Of a stretch of DNA of 64,000 nt, positions 25,846 through 34,537 are shown piece by piece. Made by a program: the position numbers and the translations under genes. The number at the start of each line of letters is the position of its first letter. Position 1 is the stretch's first letter. This stretch comes from JBOCEF01 sp050586345 (GTDB lineage: Bacteria; Pseudomonadota; Alphaproteobacteria; Rhodobacterales; Rhodobacteraceae). The stretch spans positions 1 to 64,000 of the forward strand of contig NZ_JBOCEF010000009.1 of assembly GCF_050586345.1 (NCBI RefSeq). The letters run 5' to 3'. The notes below the pieces were generated by a model. The model was not told the DNA's origin. It was given only the letters and a program-made list of their open reading frames with translations, and searched no databases.

Positions 25846-27428
25846 GCCTGCTTGCCATCGAAGGGCTGACCATCGGCTTCAAGGGCCGCAAGGGCGCCGT
25901 CGCGCAGGCCGTGCACGGCGTCGGCTTCCGGGTCGAGGCCGGGGAATGCGTGGCGCTGGTGGGGGAATCCGGCTCGGGCAAGTCCATCACCGCCCTCTCC
26001 ACCGTCGGCCTCTTGCCGGAATCGGCGGTGGTGGGCGGCTCCGTGCGCCTCGAGGGGGCCGAGATGGTCGGCGCCCCGGGCGCCGAGCTGCGCCGGGTGC
26101 GCGGCAACCAGGTCAGCTTCATCTTCCAGGAGCCGATGACCTCGCTCAACCCGCTGCACACCATCGAGAAGCAGCTGGGCGAGAGCCTCGCGCTGCACAA
26201 GGGCCTCTCGGGCGCCCCGGCGCGGGCGCGGATGATCGAGCTGCTGGACAAGGTCGGCATCCGCGACGCGGCGGGCCGCCTCGGCGACTACCCGCACCAG
26301 CTTTCGGGCGGGCAGCGCCAGCGGGTGATGATCGCCATGGCGCTGGCCAACGACCCCAAGCTGCTGATCGCGGACGAGCCGACCACCGCGCTCGACGTCA
26401 CCATCCAGGCCCAGATCCTCGACCTGCTGAAACAGCTTCAGCGGGACGAGGGGCTGTCGATGCTCTTCATCACCCATGACCTCGGCATCGTGCGCCGCAT
26501 CGCCGACCGCACCTGCGTGATGAAGGATGGCGAGATCGTCGAACAGGGGCCGACCCAGGCGCTGTTCGACGCCCCCCGGCACCCCTACACGCAAAAGCTG
26601 CTGGCGGCCGAGCCCAAGGGCGTGGCCCCCCCGCCCCCCGCGGACGCCCCCGAGATCGCCCGGGCCGAGGGCCTCAAGGTCTGGTTCCCCATCAAGCGCG
26701 GGTTCCTCAAGAAGACCGTCGGCCATGTGAAGGCCGTCAACGGCGCCGATTTCTCCCTGCACGAAGGCGAGACGCTCGGCATCGTCGGCGAATCCGGCTC
26801 GGGCAAGACCACCATGGCGCTGGCCCTCCTGCGCCTCATCCGCTCCGAGGGGCGGATCGAGGCGCTGGGGCGGCGCATCGACGGGCTTGCGGGCAAGGAG
26901 ATGCGCCCCCTGCGCGCCGCCTTCCAGGTGGTGTTCCAGGACCCCTACGGCTCCCTCAGCCCGCGCATGTCGATCGAGCGGATCGTGGCCGAGGGGCTCG
27001 AGGTCCACGGCACGGGGGATGGCCGCGCGCGGCGCGAGGTGGTGGCCGACGCGCTGACGGAAGTCGGCCTCGACCCCGCGATGATGGACCGCTACCCGCA
27101 TGAATTCTCGGGCGGGCAGCGCCAGCGCATCGCCATCGCCCGGGCGGTGGCGCTGAAGCCGCGCCTGCTGGTGCTGGACGAGCCGACCAGCGCGCTCGAC
27201 ATGACCGTGCAGGTGCAGATCGTCGAGCTTCTGCGCGACCTGCAGAAGCGGCGCGGGCTGGCCTATATCTTCATCAGCCACGACCTGAAGGTGGTGCGCG
27301 CCCTCTCGCACCGGATCCTGGTGATGAAACAGGGCGACGTGGTGGAAAGCGGAACCGCGGAGCAGGTGTTCACCGACCCGCAGCACCCCTACACGCGCGA
27401 ATTGCTCAAGGCGGCGCTGGGGGGCTGA
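25842..27428 (+). CDS. yejF: Peptide ABC transporter ATPase, two fused nucleotide-binding domains (YejF type)
   Basis: 528 residues. It contains two complete ABC cassettes: Walker A GESGSGKS (first) and GESGSGKT (second), signature LSGGQRQR and FSGGQRQR, Walker B LLIADEPTTALD and LLVLDEPTSALD, and H-loops THD and SHD. The HPYT motif at each C-terminus is characteristic of oligopeptide transporters. It powers import through YejBE. It is the last gene of the operon and is followed by a bidirectional terminator. Confidence 0.95.
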   Translation: MSLLAIEGLTIGFKGRKGAVAQAVHGVGFRVEAGECVALVGESGSGKSITALSTVGLLPESAVVGGSVRLEGAEMVGAPGAELRRVRGNQVSFIFQEPMTSLNPLHTIEKQLGESLALHKGLSGAPARARMIELLDKVGIRDAAGRLGDYPHQLSGGQRQRVMIAMALANDPKLLIADEPTTALDVTIQAQILDLLKQLQRDEGLSMLFITHDLGIVRRIADRTCVMKDGEIVEQGPTQALFDAPRHPYTQKLLAAEPKGVAPPPPADAPEIARAEGLKVWFPIKRGFLKKTVGHVKAVNGADFSLHEGETLGIVGESGSGKTTMALALLRLIRSEGRIEALGRRIDGLAGKEMRPLRAAFQVVFQDPYGSLSPRMSIERIVAEGLEVHGTGDGRARREVVADALTEVGLDPAMMDRYPHEFSGGQRQRIAIARAVALKPRLLVLDEPTSALDMTVQVQIVELLRDLQKRRGLAYIFISHDLKVVRALSHRILVMKQGDVVESGTAEQVFTDPQHPYTRELLKAALGG

Positions 27429-27457
27429 GCGGGGGACTGAACGGGTCTCGGCGATGC

Positions 27458-27487
27458 AAAAAGGGCGGCCCCGGCGGGCCGCCCTTT
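27458..27487. terminator. Bidirectional terminator between yejF and a convergent gene
   Basis: GGGCGGCC (27463-27470) pairs with GGCCGCCC (27477-27484). A-run on the left and T-run on the right allow use by both strands. Confidence 0.75.
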
Positions 27488-27508
27488 CGTGTTTCTCGAG
27501 CCCGCGCC

Positions 27509-28069
27509 TCAGGCCGCGCGACGGCGCAGCGCGGCGAGGCCCCCCAGGCCCAGCAGCAGCAGCGGCGCGGCGGCCGGAAGCGGCACGTCCGAAACGGCGG
27601 CGGCGCGGACGACCAGCTGGTCCTCGGAGCCAACGTCGCTCGACGTCGCCCAGCTCCAGCCCAGGCCGCCCCCGTTGCCGTCCTGCCAGTCGCAATGGGA
27701 ATAGGCGTCGCTGAACCACGGCGCGGCGCAGGCGGCGGCCGACGTGCGGGCCGGGTTCTCGACATGGAAGTTCGCGCCGGTGGCCGGGTCGGACCCGCCG
27801 ACCGGAACATTCGCGCCGTCGAAGGCGAAGTCGAAGATCGTCGGCGCCGAGGCCAGCTCCAGGTCCGTCGGCAGGCGCCAGCCATAGGCGCCCTGGAAGG
27901 TGAAGTTGATCGGGCTGGCGCCGTTGGCCACCGGCGCCGCCCAGGCCCAGTCGAGCCCGCCGAAGGTGATGTAGGCGCTGTCGGGCAGCGCCCCGGTCTG
28001 CGATACTGCAGCCGCAGGCGACGCGGCGGCCAGGGCGAGGGCCGCGGCGGCGAGAGTGGTACGGATCAT
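27509..28069 (-). CDS. VPLPA-CTERM surface protein of unknown function
   Basis: 186 residues. The signal peptide MIRTTLAAAALALAAASPAAA is followed by a domain containing GAYGWRLPTDLEL, reminiscent of the GWRLPT motif of DUF1566-like secreted domains, and a pair of cysteines. The C-terminus is VSDVPLPAAAPLLLLGLGGL plus an Arg-rich end. GGGGGAA precedes ATG 28069. An AT-rich stretch at 28120-28160 is the probable promoter. The function is not known. Surface display by exosortase processing is inferred from the tail. Confidence 0.8.
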   Translation of the reverse strand: MIRTTLAAAALALAAASPAAAVSQTGALPDSAYITFGGLDWAWAAPVANGASPINFTFQGAYGWRLPTDLELASAPTIFDFAFDGANVPVGGSDPATGANFHVENPARTSAAACAAPWFSDAYSHCDWQDGNGGGLGWSWATSSDVGSEDQLVVRAAAVSDVPLPAAAPLLLLGLGGLAALRRRAA

Positions 28070-28210
28070 GTCATTCCCCCAGATAGAGTCGGCGCACTCG
28101 AACATGCGCTGATCGCCCCGTATCACAGTTTTCTGTAAATTCGTTCATGTTTTGAATAGAACGTGCGGTGCGCCGCATGTCGCCCCCGCCGCCCCAGGAC
28201 AAGACCGCCG

Positions 28211-28522
28211 ATGCCCGACCAGGACCGCGCCGCCATCGCGCTGCGCTTCTCCAACACCCATCTTTACAAGGGCGCGCGCGGCGCAGGCCCCCTGCCCCGC
28301 CGGGCCGAGGGCGCCGTCCCCTGCATGGTCGAATTCTCGGATGGCGGCGCCGGGTTCGGGACCGTCGCGCGCAGCGGGCCGAACCGCTGGCGCCTCTCGA
28401 TGCAGGCGCATGTCACCGCCAAGGGCGCGCGGATCGACGCGAAGACCTGGGCGCTGGAAAAGGAAGGGGCGGCGGAAGGTCTCCCCTCCGCCGCCCTCAA
28501 GGTCGTGGACCGGCTGGGCTGA
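28211..28522 (+). CDS. Small protein of unknown function
   Basis: 103 residues, MPDQDRAAIALRFSNTHLYK at the start, no signal peptide or membrane helix. It is basic and probably cytosolic, and no family is recognised. The codon pattern and lack of a conflicting gene on the other strand support it. The ribosome-binding site is weak (GACCGCCG). It is convergent with bioY. Confidence 0.6.
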   Translation: MPDQDRAAIALRFSNTHLYKGARGAGPLPRRAEGAVPCMVEFSDGGAGFGTVARSGPNRWRLSMQAHVTAKGARIDAKTWALEKEGAAEGLPSAALKVVDRLG

Positions 28523-28554
28523 CGGGGGCCGCGCGGCCCCCGCCCCCCCCCCGA

Positions 28555-29148
28555 TCAGGCGCGCGCGTCGCCGATCAGCTTCCAGGCGGCGGGCAGCAGC
28601 GCCGCGGCCAGGGCCAGCTTGATCGCGTCGCCGACCAGGAACGGGACCAGGCCCCAGTCCAGGATCGTGGCGAAGGATTCGCCCGCGTAGAGCATCTGCA
28701 GCCAGGCGAGGCCCGGGATGTAGATCAGCGCGTTGCCGATCAGCATCGCGGCGGCCATCTTGACCGGCGAGCGGTCCCAGCCCTTCAGGGCCGCGGTCCC
28801 CAGCGCCAGCACCGCCAGCACGTAGCCCGCCAGGTACCCGCCGGTGCCGCCCGCCATGTAGGCCAGGCCCGCCTTCTCGGCCGAGGAGCCGGCGAAGACG
28901 TCGAAGCCCAGCGCGCCCACGGCCATGTAGCCCAGGATGGTTACGAGGCCGAGGCGGGGGCCGTAGGCGGCGCCCATGGCCAGCACCGCGAAGGTGCCCA
29001 TGGTCAGCGGCACGGGCCACATCGGAACCTTGATCTTCGCGGCCAGGGCCAGGATCGCCACGCCGGCGACGACCAGCGCGGCGCGCTTGATCCAGAGACC
29101 GGCGCCCTCGGCGGGGCCGAAGGTGTCGGCGAGCAGCTTCGCGTTCAT
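28555..29148 (-). CDS. bioY: Biotin transporter S component
   Basis: 197 residues, six predicted membrane helices. The KIKVPMWPVPLTMGTFAV segment with the PVP-x-T motif and YMAGGTGGYLAGYVLAV are the BioY signatures for biotin binding. BioY may work alone or with an ECF energising module. No bioM or bioN is nearby. Biotin uptake fits the biotin-dependent carboxylase at 56968. Two perfect palindromes lie 230-270 bases upstream. Confidence 0.93.
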   Translation of the reverse strand: MNAKLLADTFGPAEGAGLWIKRAALVVAGVAILALAAKIKVPMWPVPLTMGTFAVLAMGAAYGPRLGLVTILGYMAVGALGFDVFAGSSAEKAGLAYMAGGTGGYLAGYVLAVLALGTAALKGWDRSPVKMAAAMLIGNALIYIPGLAWLQMLYAGESFATILDWGLVPFLVGDAIKLALAAALLPAAWKLIGDARA

Positions 29149-29318
29149 GCGCGTCTTCCTCTCTTGCTCTCTCGTTCGTCCCCCGCGGCCGCGGCCGGGC
29201 GGCGGGGGCAATGAATTGCCGCGCGGGGGCGCGCCGCCACGGGCGGGGGCCTTCCCGCACCGCGGTGCAGCGCGGCCGTCCCGCCCCTCAAGTCCGGCGG
29301 GGTCGGCGTTGCGCGGCA

Positions 29319-29331
29319 AAGGTTTAACCTT
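29319..29331. promoter_or_regulatory. Palindromic site AAGGTT-T-AACCTT
   Basis: A perfect 6-1-6 inverted repeat in a locally AT-richer patch about 170 bases upstream of bioY. It may be an operator. The known BioR box (TTATxxATAA type) is not what is seen. Confidence 0.4.
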
Positions 29332-29381
29332 CCTGCACCAGGAAAGGAAAGCCACGGGATCCGAGTATTTCACCCCGGGAA

Positions 29382-29419
29382 ACGCTGCGCCGCAGCGTGA
29401 TTTGCATGGCTGCCATGCA
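29382..29419. promoter_or_regulatory. Twin 17-bp perfect palindromes, centres 21 bp apart
   Basis: ACGCTGCG-C-CGCAGCGT (29382-29398) and TGCATGGC-T-GCCATGCA (29403-29419) are each perfect 8-1-8 inverted repeats. Their centres at 29390 and 29411 are two helical turns apart, on the same DNA face. Single-base loops make RNA hairpins unlikely, so DNA binding is favoured. Confidence 0.45.
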
Positions 29420-29617
29420 CGGAGCGAAAGGCGCCCCAGGGGCGGCCCCGGGCCGGGCCTGCGCCGAAGGCCGCGGCCCGGGCGCGCCGGGCGCGGGACG
29501 CGAGGGGCGCGAAGGGGGCGCGAAAAGCGGGGCGCGGAGGCGGGGTGGCGATTCTCCGCCGAAAGGGGCGCGGGCCTCCCCCGCCAGGGCCTCCGCCCCC
29601 CGCCCCGGCCGCGCCGC

Positions 29618-30211
29618 TCAGCCGATCCGCTCGTGCACCGTCAGCATCCGGTAATCCTTGCGCGGGCCGGTCACCCGCCATTCCAGGGTCCAGCGGTCCG
29701 GCGTCTCGAACCGGTACTCGCCCTTGTAGAGGTCGGGCGGACAATCATGCGAGACCGCGTCCCCGTCCCCCTTCACCCGCAGCAGGTGGAAGAACCTCCC
29801 GTCCGCGTGGCTGATCTCCACCACGTCCGGGGGCTGGAGCCGCCAAAGATAGGCCCGCCGCCCGCGCGCCTCGGCCTTGCCCAGCCGCAGCAGCCCCTCC
29901 TCCTCCCAGGCCAGCCGGTCGGGGGCGCCGGGCTCATGCCGAAGCTCCGCCTCGCCGTGGAACGCGCCCTCCTGCGCGGCGTGGAAATCCTCGATCCGCC
30001 GCGTCAGCCGCCAGCGCCCGAGCAAGCGCAACGCCGGGTGGCGCAGCCCGCCGCCGCCGCCGGGGCGGTCCAGCCCCGCGCCCGCGCCCGCGGCGTCCTG
30101 CCCGGATGCGCCCGGCGCCTGCGCCCCTGCGGCGTCGCCTGTCCCCCGCGCGCCTGCGGCGTCGCCTTTCCCCCGCGCGCCTGCGGCGCGACGTTTCGTT
30201 GCATCATCCAT
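29618..30211 (-). CDS. Conserved protein of unknown function (DUF6314-like)
   Basis: Up to 197 residues. The conserved part begins at LLGRWRLTRRIEDFHAAQEG (~residue 62) and includes FHGEAELRH, YLWRLQPPDVVEISHADGRFFHLL, HDCPPDLYKGEYRF and VTGPRKDYRML, a pattern I associate with the DUF6314 family of this group. The upstream part is a 9-residue AAGARGxGD repeat from a 27-bp DNA repeat. The ATG at 30211 lacks a well-spaced Shine-Dalgarno, so the true start may be further in. It is divergent from purB. Confidence 0.65.
   Translation of the reverse strand: MDDATKRRAAGARGKGDAAGARGTGDAAGAQAPGASGQDAAGAGAGLDRPGGGGGLRHPALRLLGRWRLTRRIEDFHAAQEGAFHGEAELRHEPGAPDRLAWEEEGLLRLGKAEARGRRAYLWRLQPPDVVEISHADGRFFHLLRVKGDGDAVSHDCPPDLYKGEYRFETPDRWTLEWRVTGPRKDYRMLTVHERIG
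30124..30195. repeat. 27-bp tandem repeat, about three copies
   Basis: CTGCGGCG recurs at 30127, 30154 and 30181 with the intervening bases largely shared. In the minus frame it gives a 9-residue protein repeat. Confidence 0.75.
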
Positions 30212-30312
30212 GCCCCCCGGCTACACCGCGCGCGAGATCGACGCAATTCCCGCGCCCCCGCGCCGCCCGACGGCCGCGACCCGGCGCACGCACCACGAGC
30301 CCGGAGGCCGCC

Positions 30313-31620
30313 ATGATCCCCCGCTACTCCCGCCCCGAGATGGTCGCCATCTGGTCGCCCGAATCGAAGTTCCGCATCTGGTACGAGATCGAGGCCCATG
30401 CCTGCGACGCGCAGGCCGATCTCGGCGTCATCCCGCGCGAGAACGCGGACGCCGTGTGGAAGGCCAAGGACGTGGAATTCGACGTCGCCCGCATCGACGA
30501 GATCGAGGCCGTCACCAAGCATGACGTCATCGCCTTCCTCACGCACCTCGCCGAGCATGTCGGCGCCGAGGAAGCCCGCTTCGTCCACCAGGGCATGACC
30601 TCCTCGGACGTGCTCGACACCTGCTTCAACGTGCAGCTGGTGCGCGCCGCCGACATCATCATCGCCGACATCGAGGCGCTCCTCGCCGCCCTCAAGCGCC
30701 GCGCCTTCGAGCACAAGATGACCGTCCGCATCGGCCGCTCCCACGGCATCCATGCCGAGCCGGTGACCATGGGCCTGACCTTCGCGCGCTTCTACGCCGA
30801 GATGGACCGCAACCTGGCCCGCATGAAGGTCGCGCGCGAGGAGATCGCCACCGGCGCCATCTCCGGCGCCGTCGGCACCTTCGCCAATATCGACCCGGCG
30901 GTCGAAGAACACGTCTGCGCCAAGCTCGGCCTCAAGCCCGAGCCGATCTCCACCCAGGTGATCCCGCGCGACCGCCACGCCGCCTTCTTCGCGGCCATGG
31001 GCGTCGTCGCCTCCTCGATCGAGAACATCGCCATCGAGATCCGCCACATGCAGCGCACCGAGGTCCTCGAGGCCGAGGAGTTCTTCTCCAAGGGCCAGAA
31101 GGGCTCCTCGGCGATGCCGCACAAGCGCAACCCGGTGCTGACCGAGAACCTGACCGGCCTCGCCCGCCTCGTGCGCATGGCCGTGGTCCCGGCGATGGAG
31201 AACGTGGCGCTGTGGCATGAGCGGGACATCTCCCACTCCTCGGTCGAGCGCAATATCGGCCCGGACACCACCGTCACCCTCGATTTCGCCCTCGCGCGCC
31301 TGACCATGGTGATCGACAAGCTGGTGGTCTACCCCGAGAACATGATGGCGAACCTCAACAAGTTCAAAGGCTTGGTGCATTCGCAGCGCGTGCTGCTGGC
31401 CCTGACCCAGAAGGGCGCCTCGCGCGAGGACAGCTACAAGCTGGTGCAGCGCAACGCGATGAAGGTCTGGGAACAGGGCGCCGACTTCCTGACCGAGCTG
31501 AAGGGCGACGACGAGGTGCGCGGGTACATGTCCGAGGCCGAGCTCGAGGAGAAATTCGACCTCGGCTACCACACCAAGCGCGTCGACGTGATCTTCGACC
31601 GGGTGTTCGGCGAACACTGA
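30313..31620 (+). CDS. purB: Adenylosuccinate lyase
   Basis: 435 residues. It cleaves SAICAR and adenylosuccinate in purine synthesis. The fumarase/aspartase signature GSSAMPHKRNP is present near residue 267, with EARFVHQGMTSSDVLDTC and GRSHGIHAEPVTMG carrying the catalytic His residues. GGAGG lies 6 bases before ATG 30313. It precedes the purC-purS-purQ genes by about 4 kb. Confidence 0.96.
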   Translation: MIPRYSRPEMVAIWSPESKFRIWYEIEAHACDAQADLGVIPRENADAVWKAKDVEFDVARIDEIEAVTKHDVIAFLTHLAEHVGAEEARFVHQGMTSSDVLDTCFNVQLVRAADIIIADIEALLAALKRRAFEHKMTVRIGRSHGIHAEPVTMGLTFARFYAEMDRNLARMKVAREEIATGAISGAVGTFANIDPAVEEHVCAKLGLKPEPISTQVIPRDRHAAFFAAMGVVASSIENIAIEIRHMQRTEVLEAEEFFSKGQKGSSAMPHKRNPVLTENLTGLARLVRMAVVPAMENVALWHERDISHSSVERNIGPDTTVTLDFALARLTMVIDKLVVYPENMMANLNKFKGLVHSQRVLLALTQKGASREDSYKLVQRNAMKVWEQGADFLTELKGDDEVRGYMSEAELEEKFDLGYHTKRVDVIFDRVFGEH

Positions 31621-31647
31621 GGCGCCGCCCGCCCCCGAGAACGCGAA

Positions 31648-31673
31648 ACGCCCCGGCCATGGCCGGGGCGTTC
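31648..31673 (+). terminator. Terminator of purB
   Basis: ACGCCCCGGCC pairs with GGCCGGGGCGT, followed by TCT. Confidence 0.8.
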
Positions 31674-31706
31674 TGCATTTCAGCGGCGCGGTATGTGCGG
31701 CGCGGC

Positions 31707-32285
31707 TCAGCCCTTGCGGCGGGCGATGAAGCCCCCGAGGCCCAGCGCCCCCAGCAGCAGCGGCGCGGCGGCCGGGACCGGCACGTCCGCCGACAGGCCG
31801 CCGCCCTGGCCGATGGCGATGGTGATGCTGTCGTTCGGCAGAACGGCCTCCTGCGTGCCCGCGCTCATGCCCAGGGCCGCGATGCTCGTGTTCGCGAACT
31901 GGACCTCGCCCGCCAAGAACGTGCCCGACACATAGCCGAGCGGGACGGAGATGTAGCCGGGCAGGATGTAGAAGCTGTCGCCCGCGCCGGCGGCGGCGAA
32001 GATCTCGGGGTCCGTGCCGAAGGGCGTCAGGGAGAAGGCGAACTGGTAGCGCTGGTAGGAGCCGGAGAGGTTGAAGATCGCCGCCTGGTTGGACCGCAGG
32101 GCGCGGAAGTTGGAAACGCCGAAGGTCTCGACCGCGGTGTAGCCGCTGAGGTCGAGCGTGCCCGCATAGGTGATCGACAGGTCCGAGCCGACATCGTCGA
32201 TCGAGATCAGCATGGCGGCCGAGGCGGGCGCGGCGGCGCAAAGCGCGAGGGCCGCCGCGGCGGCGGTCGTGCGAAAAGCGGTCAT
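31707..32285 (-). CDS. VPLPA-CTERM-type surface protein of unknown function
   Basis: 192 residues. The signal peptide is MTAFRTTAAAAALALCAAAPASA. The mature part is beta-rich with many aromatic residues (YILPGYISVPLGYVSG) and no recognised domain. The tail is the variant ADVPVPAAAPLLLGALGLGG followed by ARRKG. An AT-rich stretch at 32305-32360 is the likely promoter. Export and surface processing are inferred from the two signals only. Confidence 0.78.
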   Translation of the reverse strand: MTAFRTTAAAAALALCAAAPASAAMLISIDDVGSDLSITYAGTLDLSGYTAVETFGVSNFRALRSNQAAIFNLSGSYQRYQFAFSLTPFGTDPEIFAAAGAGDSFYILPGYISVPLGYVSGTFLAGEVQFANTSIAALGMSAGTQEAVLPNDSITIAIGQGGGLSADVPVPAAAPLLLGALGLGGFIARRKG

Positions 32286-32443
32286 CAGGTGATCCCCAGG
32301 TTCTTGATGAGCTAATGGTTAATTCCGTATACTTTCTCCTTCGCGCAACCAAACGAAATAACGACCCGGGGCGACTTGCGCGAATTCCCCCTGGATTTCG
32401 CCGCGGATTGCCTCCACCGCCGCGCGGGCGCAGGCTGGCGCCC

Positions 32444-33313
32444 ATGACCGACGCTCTCCATGCCTGCGTCCTGCGCCCCGACGGCCCGGCCCGGATCCTC
32501 GGCGATCCCGGGGCCCGCTTCCCGTTCTGGAGCGTCACCAAGACCGCGACCGCCGCCGCCGTCCTGGCGCTGGCCGATGCGGGGGCGCTCGCGCTCGACG
32601 CGCCCGACCCCGCGCGCGGCTGGACCCTGCGCCAGCTCCTCGCCCATACCGCCGGGGCGCCCTGCTATGGCGGGCTGCGCGCCTATCACGACGCCGTCGC
32701 CGCACGCGGCCCGGCCTGGGACCGGGACGCATTCCTCGCCCGCATCCCGCCCCCGCCCTTCGCACCGGGCGCAGGCTGGGCTTATTCCAATATCGGCTGC
32801 ATGCTGGCGCGCGAGGCGGTGGAGGCCGCCGGGGGCGCGCCCCTCGACGCCCTGCTGCCGCGCCTTATCCCCGGGGCGCCCGCGGGCCTGCGGCTCGCCC
32901 GCAGCCCGGCCGACTGGGACGGGCTGCCCTGGCCCGAGGCGCGGGCCGAGGCGTCGGACTACGATCCCGGCTGGGTCGCGCCCGGCTGCCTCACCGGCAC
33001 GGCGCGGGACGCGGCGGAGCTCCTGGCCGCCCTCGCCGCCGGCCCCGCCTGGGCGCGGATGACGCGCGAGCGCACCCTCGGGGGCGCCCTTCCGGGCCGC
33101 CCCTGGACGCGCCATGGCTACGGGCTCGGGGTCATGTGCGGCGCGTGGGGGGATGCGGCGGCGGCGGGCCATTCCGGCGCCGGGCCGTTCAGCGCCTGCG
33201 CCGTGTACCGCGTCGCGCCGCCCGGCGCCGCGCCCGCCATCGTCGCCGCCTTCCTGCCCGGCGGGTCCGAGGCCCCGGCCGAGGCCGCCGCCCTGCGCCT
33301 CGCCCGCGCCTGA
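32444..33313 (+). CDS. Beta-lactamase-fold serine hydrolase
   Basis: 289 residues with the class C beta-lactamase/DD-peptidase motifs: SVTK (SxxK with nucleophile Ser, residue ~31), WAYSNIGCM (YxN) and GHSGAGPFSA (the HSG equivalent of KTG). No signal peptide is seen, so it is probably cytosolic and more likely an esterase or amidase than a lactamase. RQLLAHTAGAPCYGG is typical of the family. The start ATG 32444 follows a weak ribosome-binding site. Confidence 0.82.
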   Translation: MTDALHACVLRPDGPARILGDPGARFPFWSVTKTATAAAVLALADAGALALDAPDPARGWTLRQLLAHTAGAPCYGGLRAYHDAVAARGPAWDRDAFLARIPPPPFAPGAGWAYSNIGCMLAREAVEAAGGAPLDALLPRLIPGAPAGLRLARSPADWDGLPWPEARAEASDYDPGWVAPGCLTGTARDAAELLAALAAGPAWARMTRERTLGGALPGRPWTRHGYGLGVMCGAWGDAAAAGHSGAGPFSACAVYRVAPPGAAPAIVAAFLPGGSEAPAEAAALRLARA

Positions 33314-33337
33314 CGCCCACATGTCAGACCTGCGCAA

Positions 33338-33371
33338 GAAAGGCCCCGCCGCGTCGCCGCGGCGGGGCCTT
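33338..33371. terminator. Bidirectional terminator
   Basis: A perfect 14-bp stem, AAGGCCCCGCCGCG with CGCGGCGGGGCCTT and a 4-base loop, lies between convergent genes. Confidence 0.85.
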
Positions 33372-33404
33372 CGCGTCCTTCCGGCCTCCCCGGGCCGGGC
33401 CGCG

Positions 33405-33623
33405 TCACTCCGGCAGCGGGTGCGAGCCGGGGCCGTCGGCCACATGGTTGATCTTCTTCGCGACATACCAGGAGAACGGCAGCCCGAGCGCGAACCCGAT
33501 CCCCGCCGCCACCCAGATGTTCATCAGCGCCTGCAGCTGCGGCGCCACCAGCCATGCCGTGACCATCACGCCCGCAAGCGTGGTTCCCGCCATCGCGAAC
33601 ACGACCTGGAACAAGCGATACAT
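33405..33623 (-). CDS. Small inner-membrane protein
   Basis: 72 residues starting MYRLFQVVFAMAGTTLAGVM, with two predicted membrane helices (~5-27 and ~36-55) and a cytosolic tail. GGAGG five bases before ATG 33623 decides this start over the in-frame ATG codons 12-15 bases upstream. Similar short proteins in related genomes are sometimes mislabelled CTP synthetase. No function is known. Confidence 0.7.
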   Translation of the reverse strand: MYRLFQVVFAMAGTTLAGVMVTAWLVAPQLQALMNIWVAAGIGFALGLPFSWYVAKKINHVADGPGSHPLPE

Positions 33624-33827
33624 GTCAGCCTCCATCATCTTTCACATGCACATCAGTGCATTCGTTACGCCCCGCACGCATTGATCGGAGTCAAGAACTC
33701 GGCTTTGCGCCCCCGCCCGCGGCGCCCCGCCGCAGCCCGATGCCCGCTTGACCCGGCGGCGCAGGGCGCCACCCTTGGGGGCGACGTTCCTCGACATCCG
33801 ACAATCCTCGAGATCCGGAGAGCTAGC

Positions 33828-34415
33828 GTGTCCAACAGCGTGACCAGACGCGGCGCCCTGCTCGGCGCCGCCGCCGCCCTCGCCGCCCCGCGCATCGCCG
33901 CCGCGGCCGCATCGGCCGACCCGGCCGGCGCGCATGGCTTCAGCTTCGCGACGCTCGAGCGGCGCGACGGGACCCTCGCGCTGTCGGAATTCGCCGGGCG
34001 TCCGCTGCTGGTGGTCAACACCGCCTCGCGCTGCGGCTTCACCCCGCAATACGAGGGGCTGCAGGCGCTCTGGTCCTCGCGCAAGGATCGCGGGCTGGTG
34101 GTGATCGGCGCCCCGAGCCGCGATTTCGGCCGCCAGGAGTTCGAGGACGAGGGCAAGATCCGCGATTTCTGCGAGGCGCAGTTCGAGGTAGACTTCCCGA
34201 TGACCGAGCTTGTGCAGGTGAAGGGGCGCGGCGCGCACCCGTTCTACCGCTGGGCCGAAGCGCAGGCCAAGGCGCAGGACCTGCCCAGCCCGCGCTGGAA
34301 CTTCCACAAATACCTGGTCGGGCCCGACGGGCGGCTGGCCGGGGCCTGGGATTCCGAGGTCAAGCCGCGCGACCCCGACATCCTCGCCGCCATCGACGCC
34401 CTGCTGCCGGGCTGA
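33828..34415 (+). CDS. Exported glutathione/thioredoxin peroxidase-like protein
   Basis: 195 residues from a GTG preceded by GGAG. The N-terminus SVTRRGALLGAAAALAAP has twin arginines and looks like a Tat signal, so the enzyme probably acts in the periplasm. The peroxidatic centre is NTASRCGFTPQYEGLQ with Cys in place of selenocysteine. Catalytic Gln (FGRQEF), Trp and Asn (WNFHKYLV) are present. The usual PCNQF segment is PSRDF, so the common resolving Cys is absent. It reduces hydroperoxides. The electron donor is uncertain. Confidence 0.87.
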   Translation: MSNSVTRRGALLGAAAALAAPRIAAAAASADPAGAHGFSFATLERRDGTLALSEFAGRPLLVVNTASRCGFTPQYEGLQALWSSRKDRGLVVIGAPSRDFGRQEFEDEGKIRDFCEAQFEVDFPMTELVQVKGRGAHPFYRWAEAQAKAQDLPSPRWNFHKYLVGPDGRLAGAWDSEVKPRDPDILAAIDALLPG

Positions 34416-34537
34416 GACGCGGCGCGCGGCGCCCGGGGCGCCTCCAACGACGTTGACCTAGCGGAAGTCTTCAGCCTTTCCTGAAACGAGCCCGGGCGCT
34501 TCATCCGTTCGCCCGCGCCCGATCCGGGGAGATCCAG

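Larger units (their letters stand above)
29149..29617. other. Intergenic region upstream of bioY
   Basis: It holds three dyad-symmetric sites (29319-29331, 29382-29398, 29403-29419) listed separately. The rest (29420-29617) is G/C-rich with no gene seen. Confidence 0.6.

Noticed and set aside
29382..29419. Two RNA hairpins forming an attenuator
   Set aside because: Each palindrome has a single-base centre, too short for a stable RNA loop without opening several pairs, and no U-run follows.
29149..29420. BioR box upstream of bioY
   Set aside because: No TTATxxATAA-type site is present. The palindromes seen are different.
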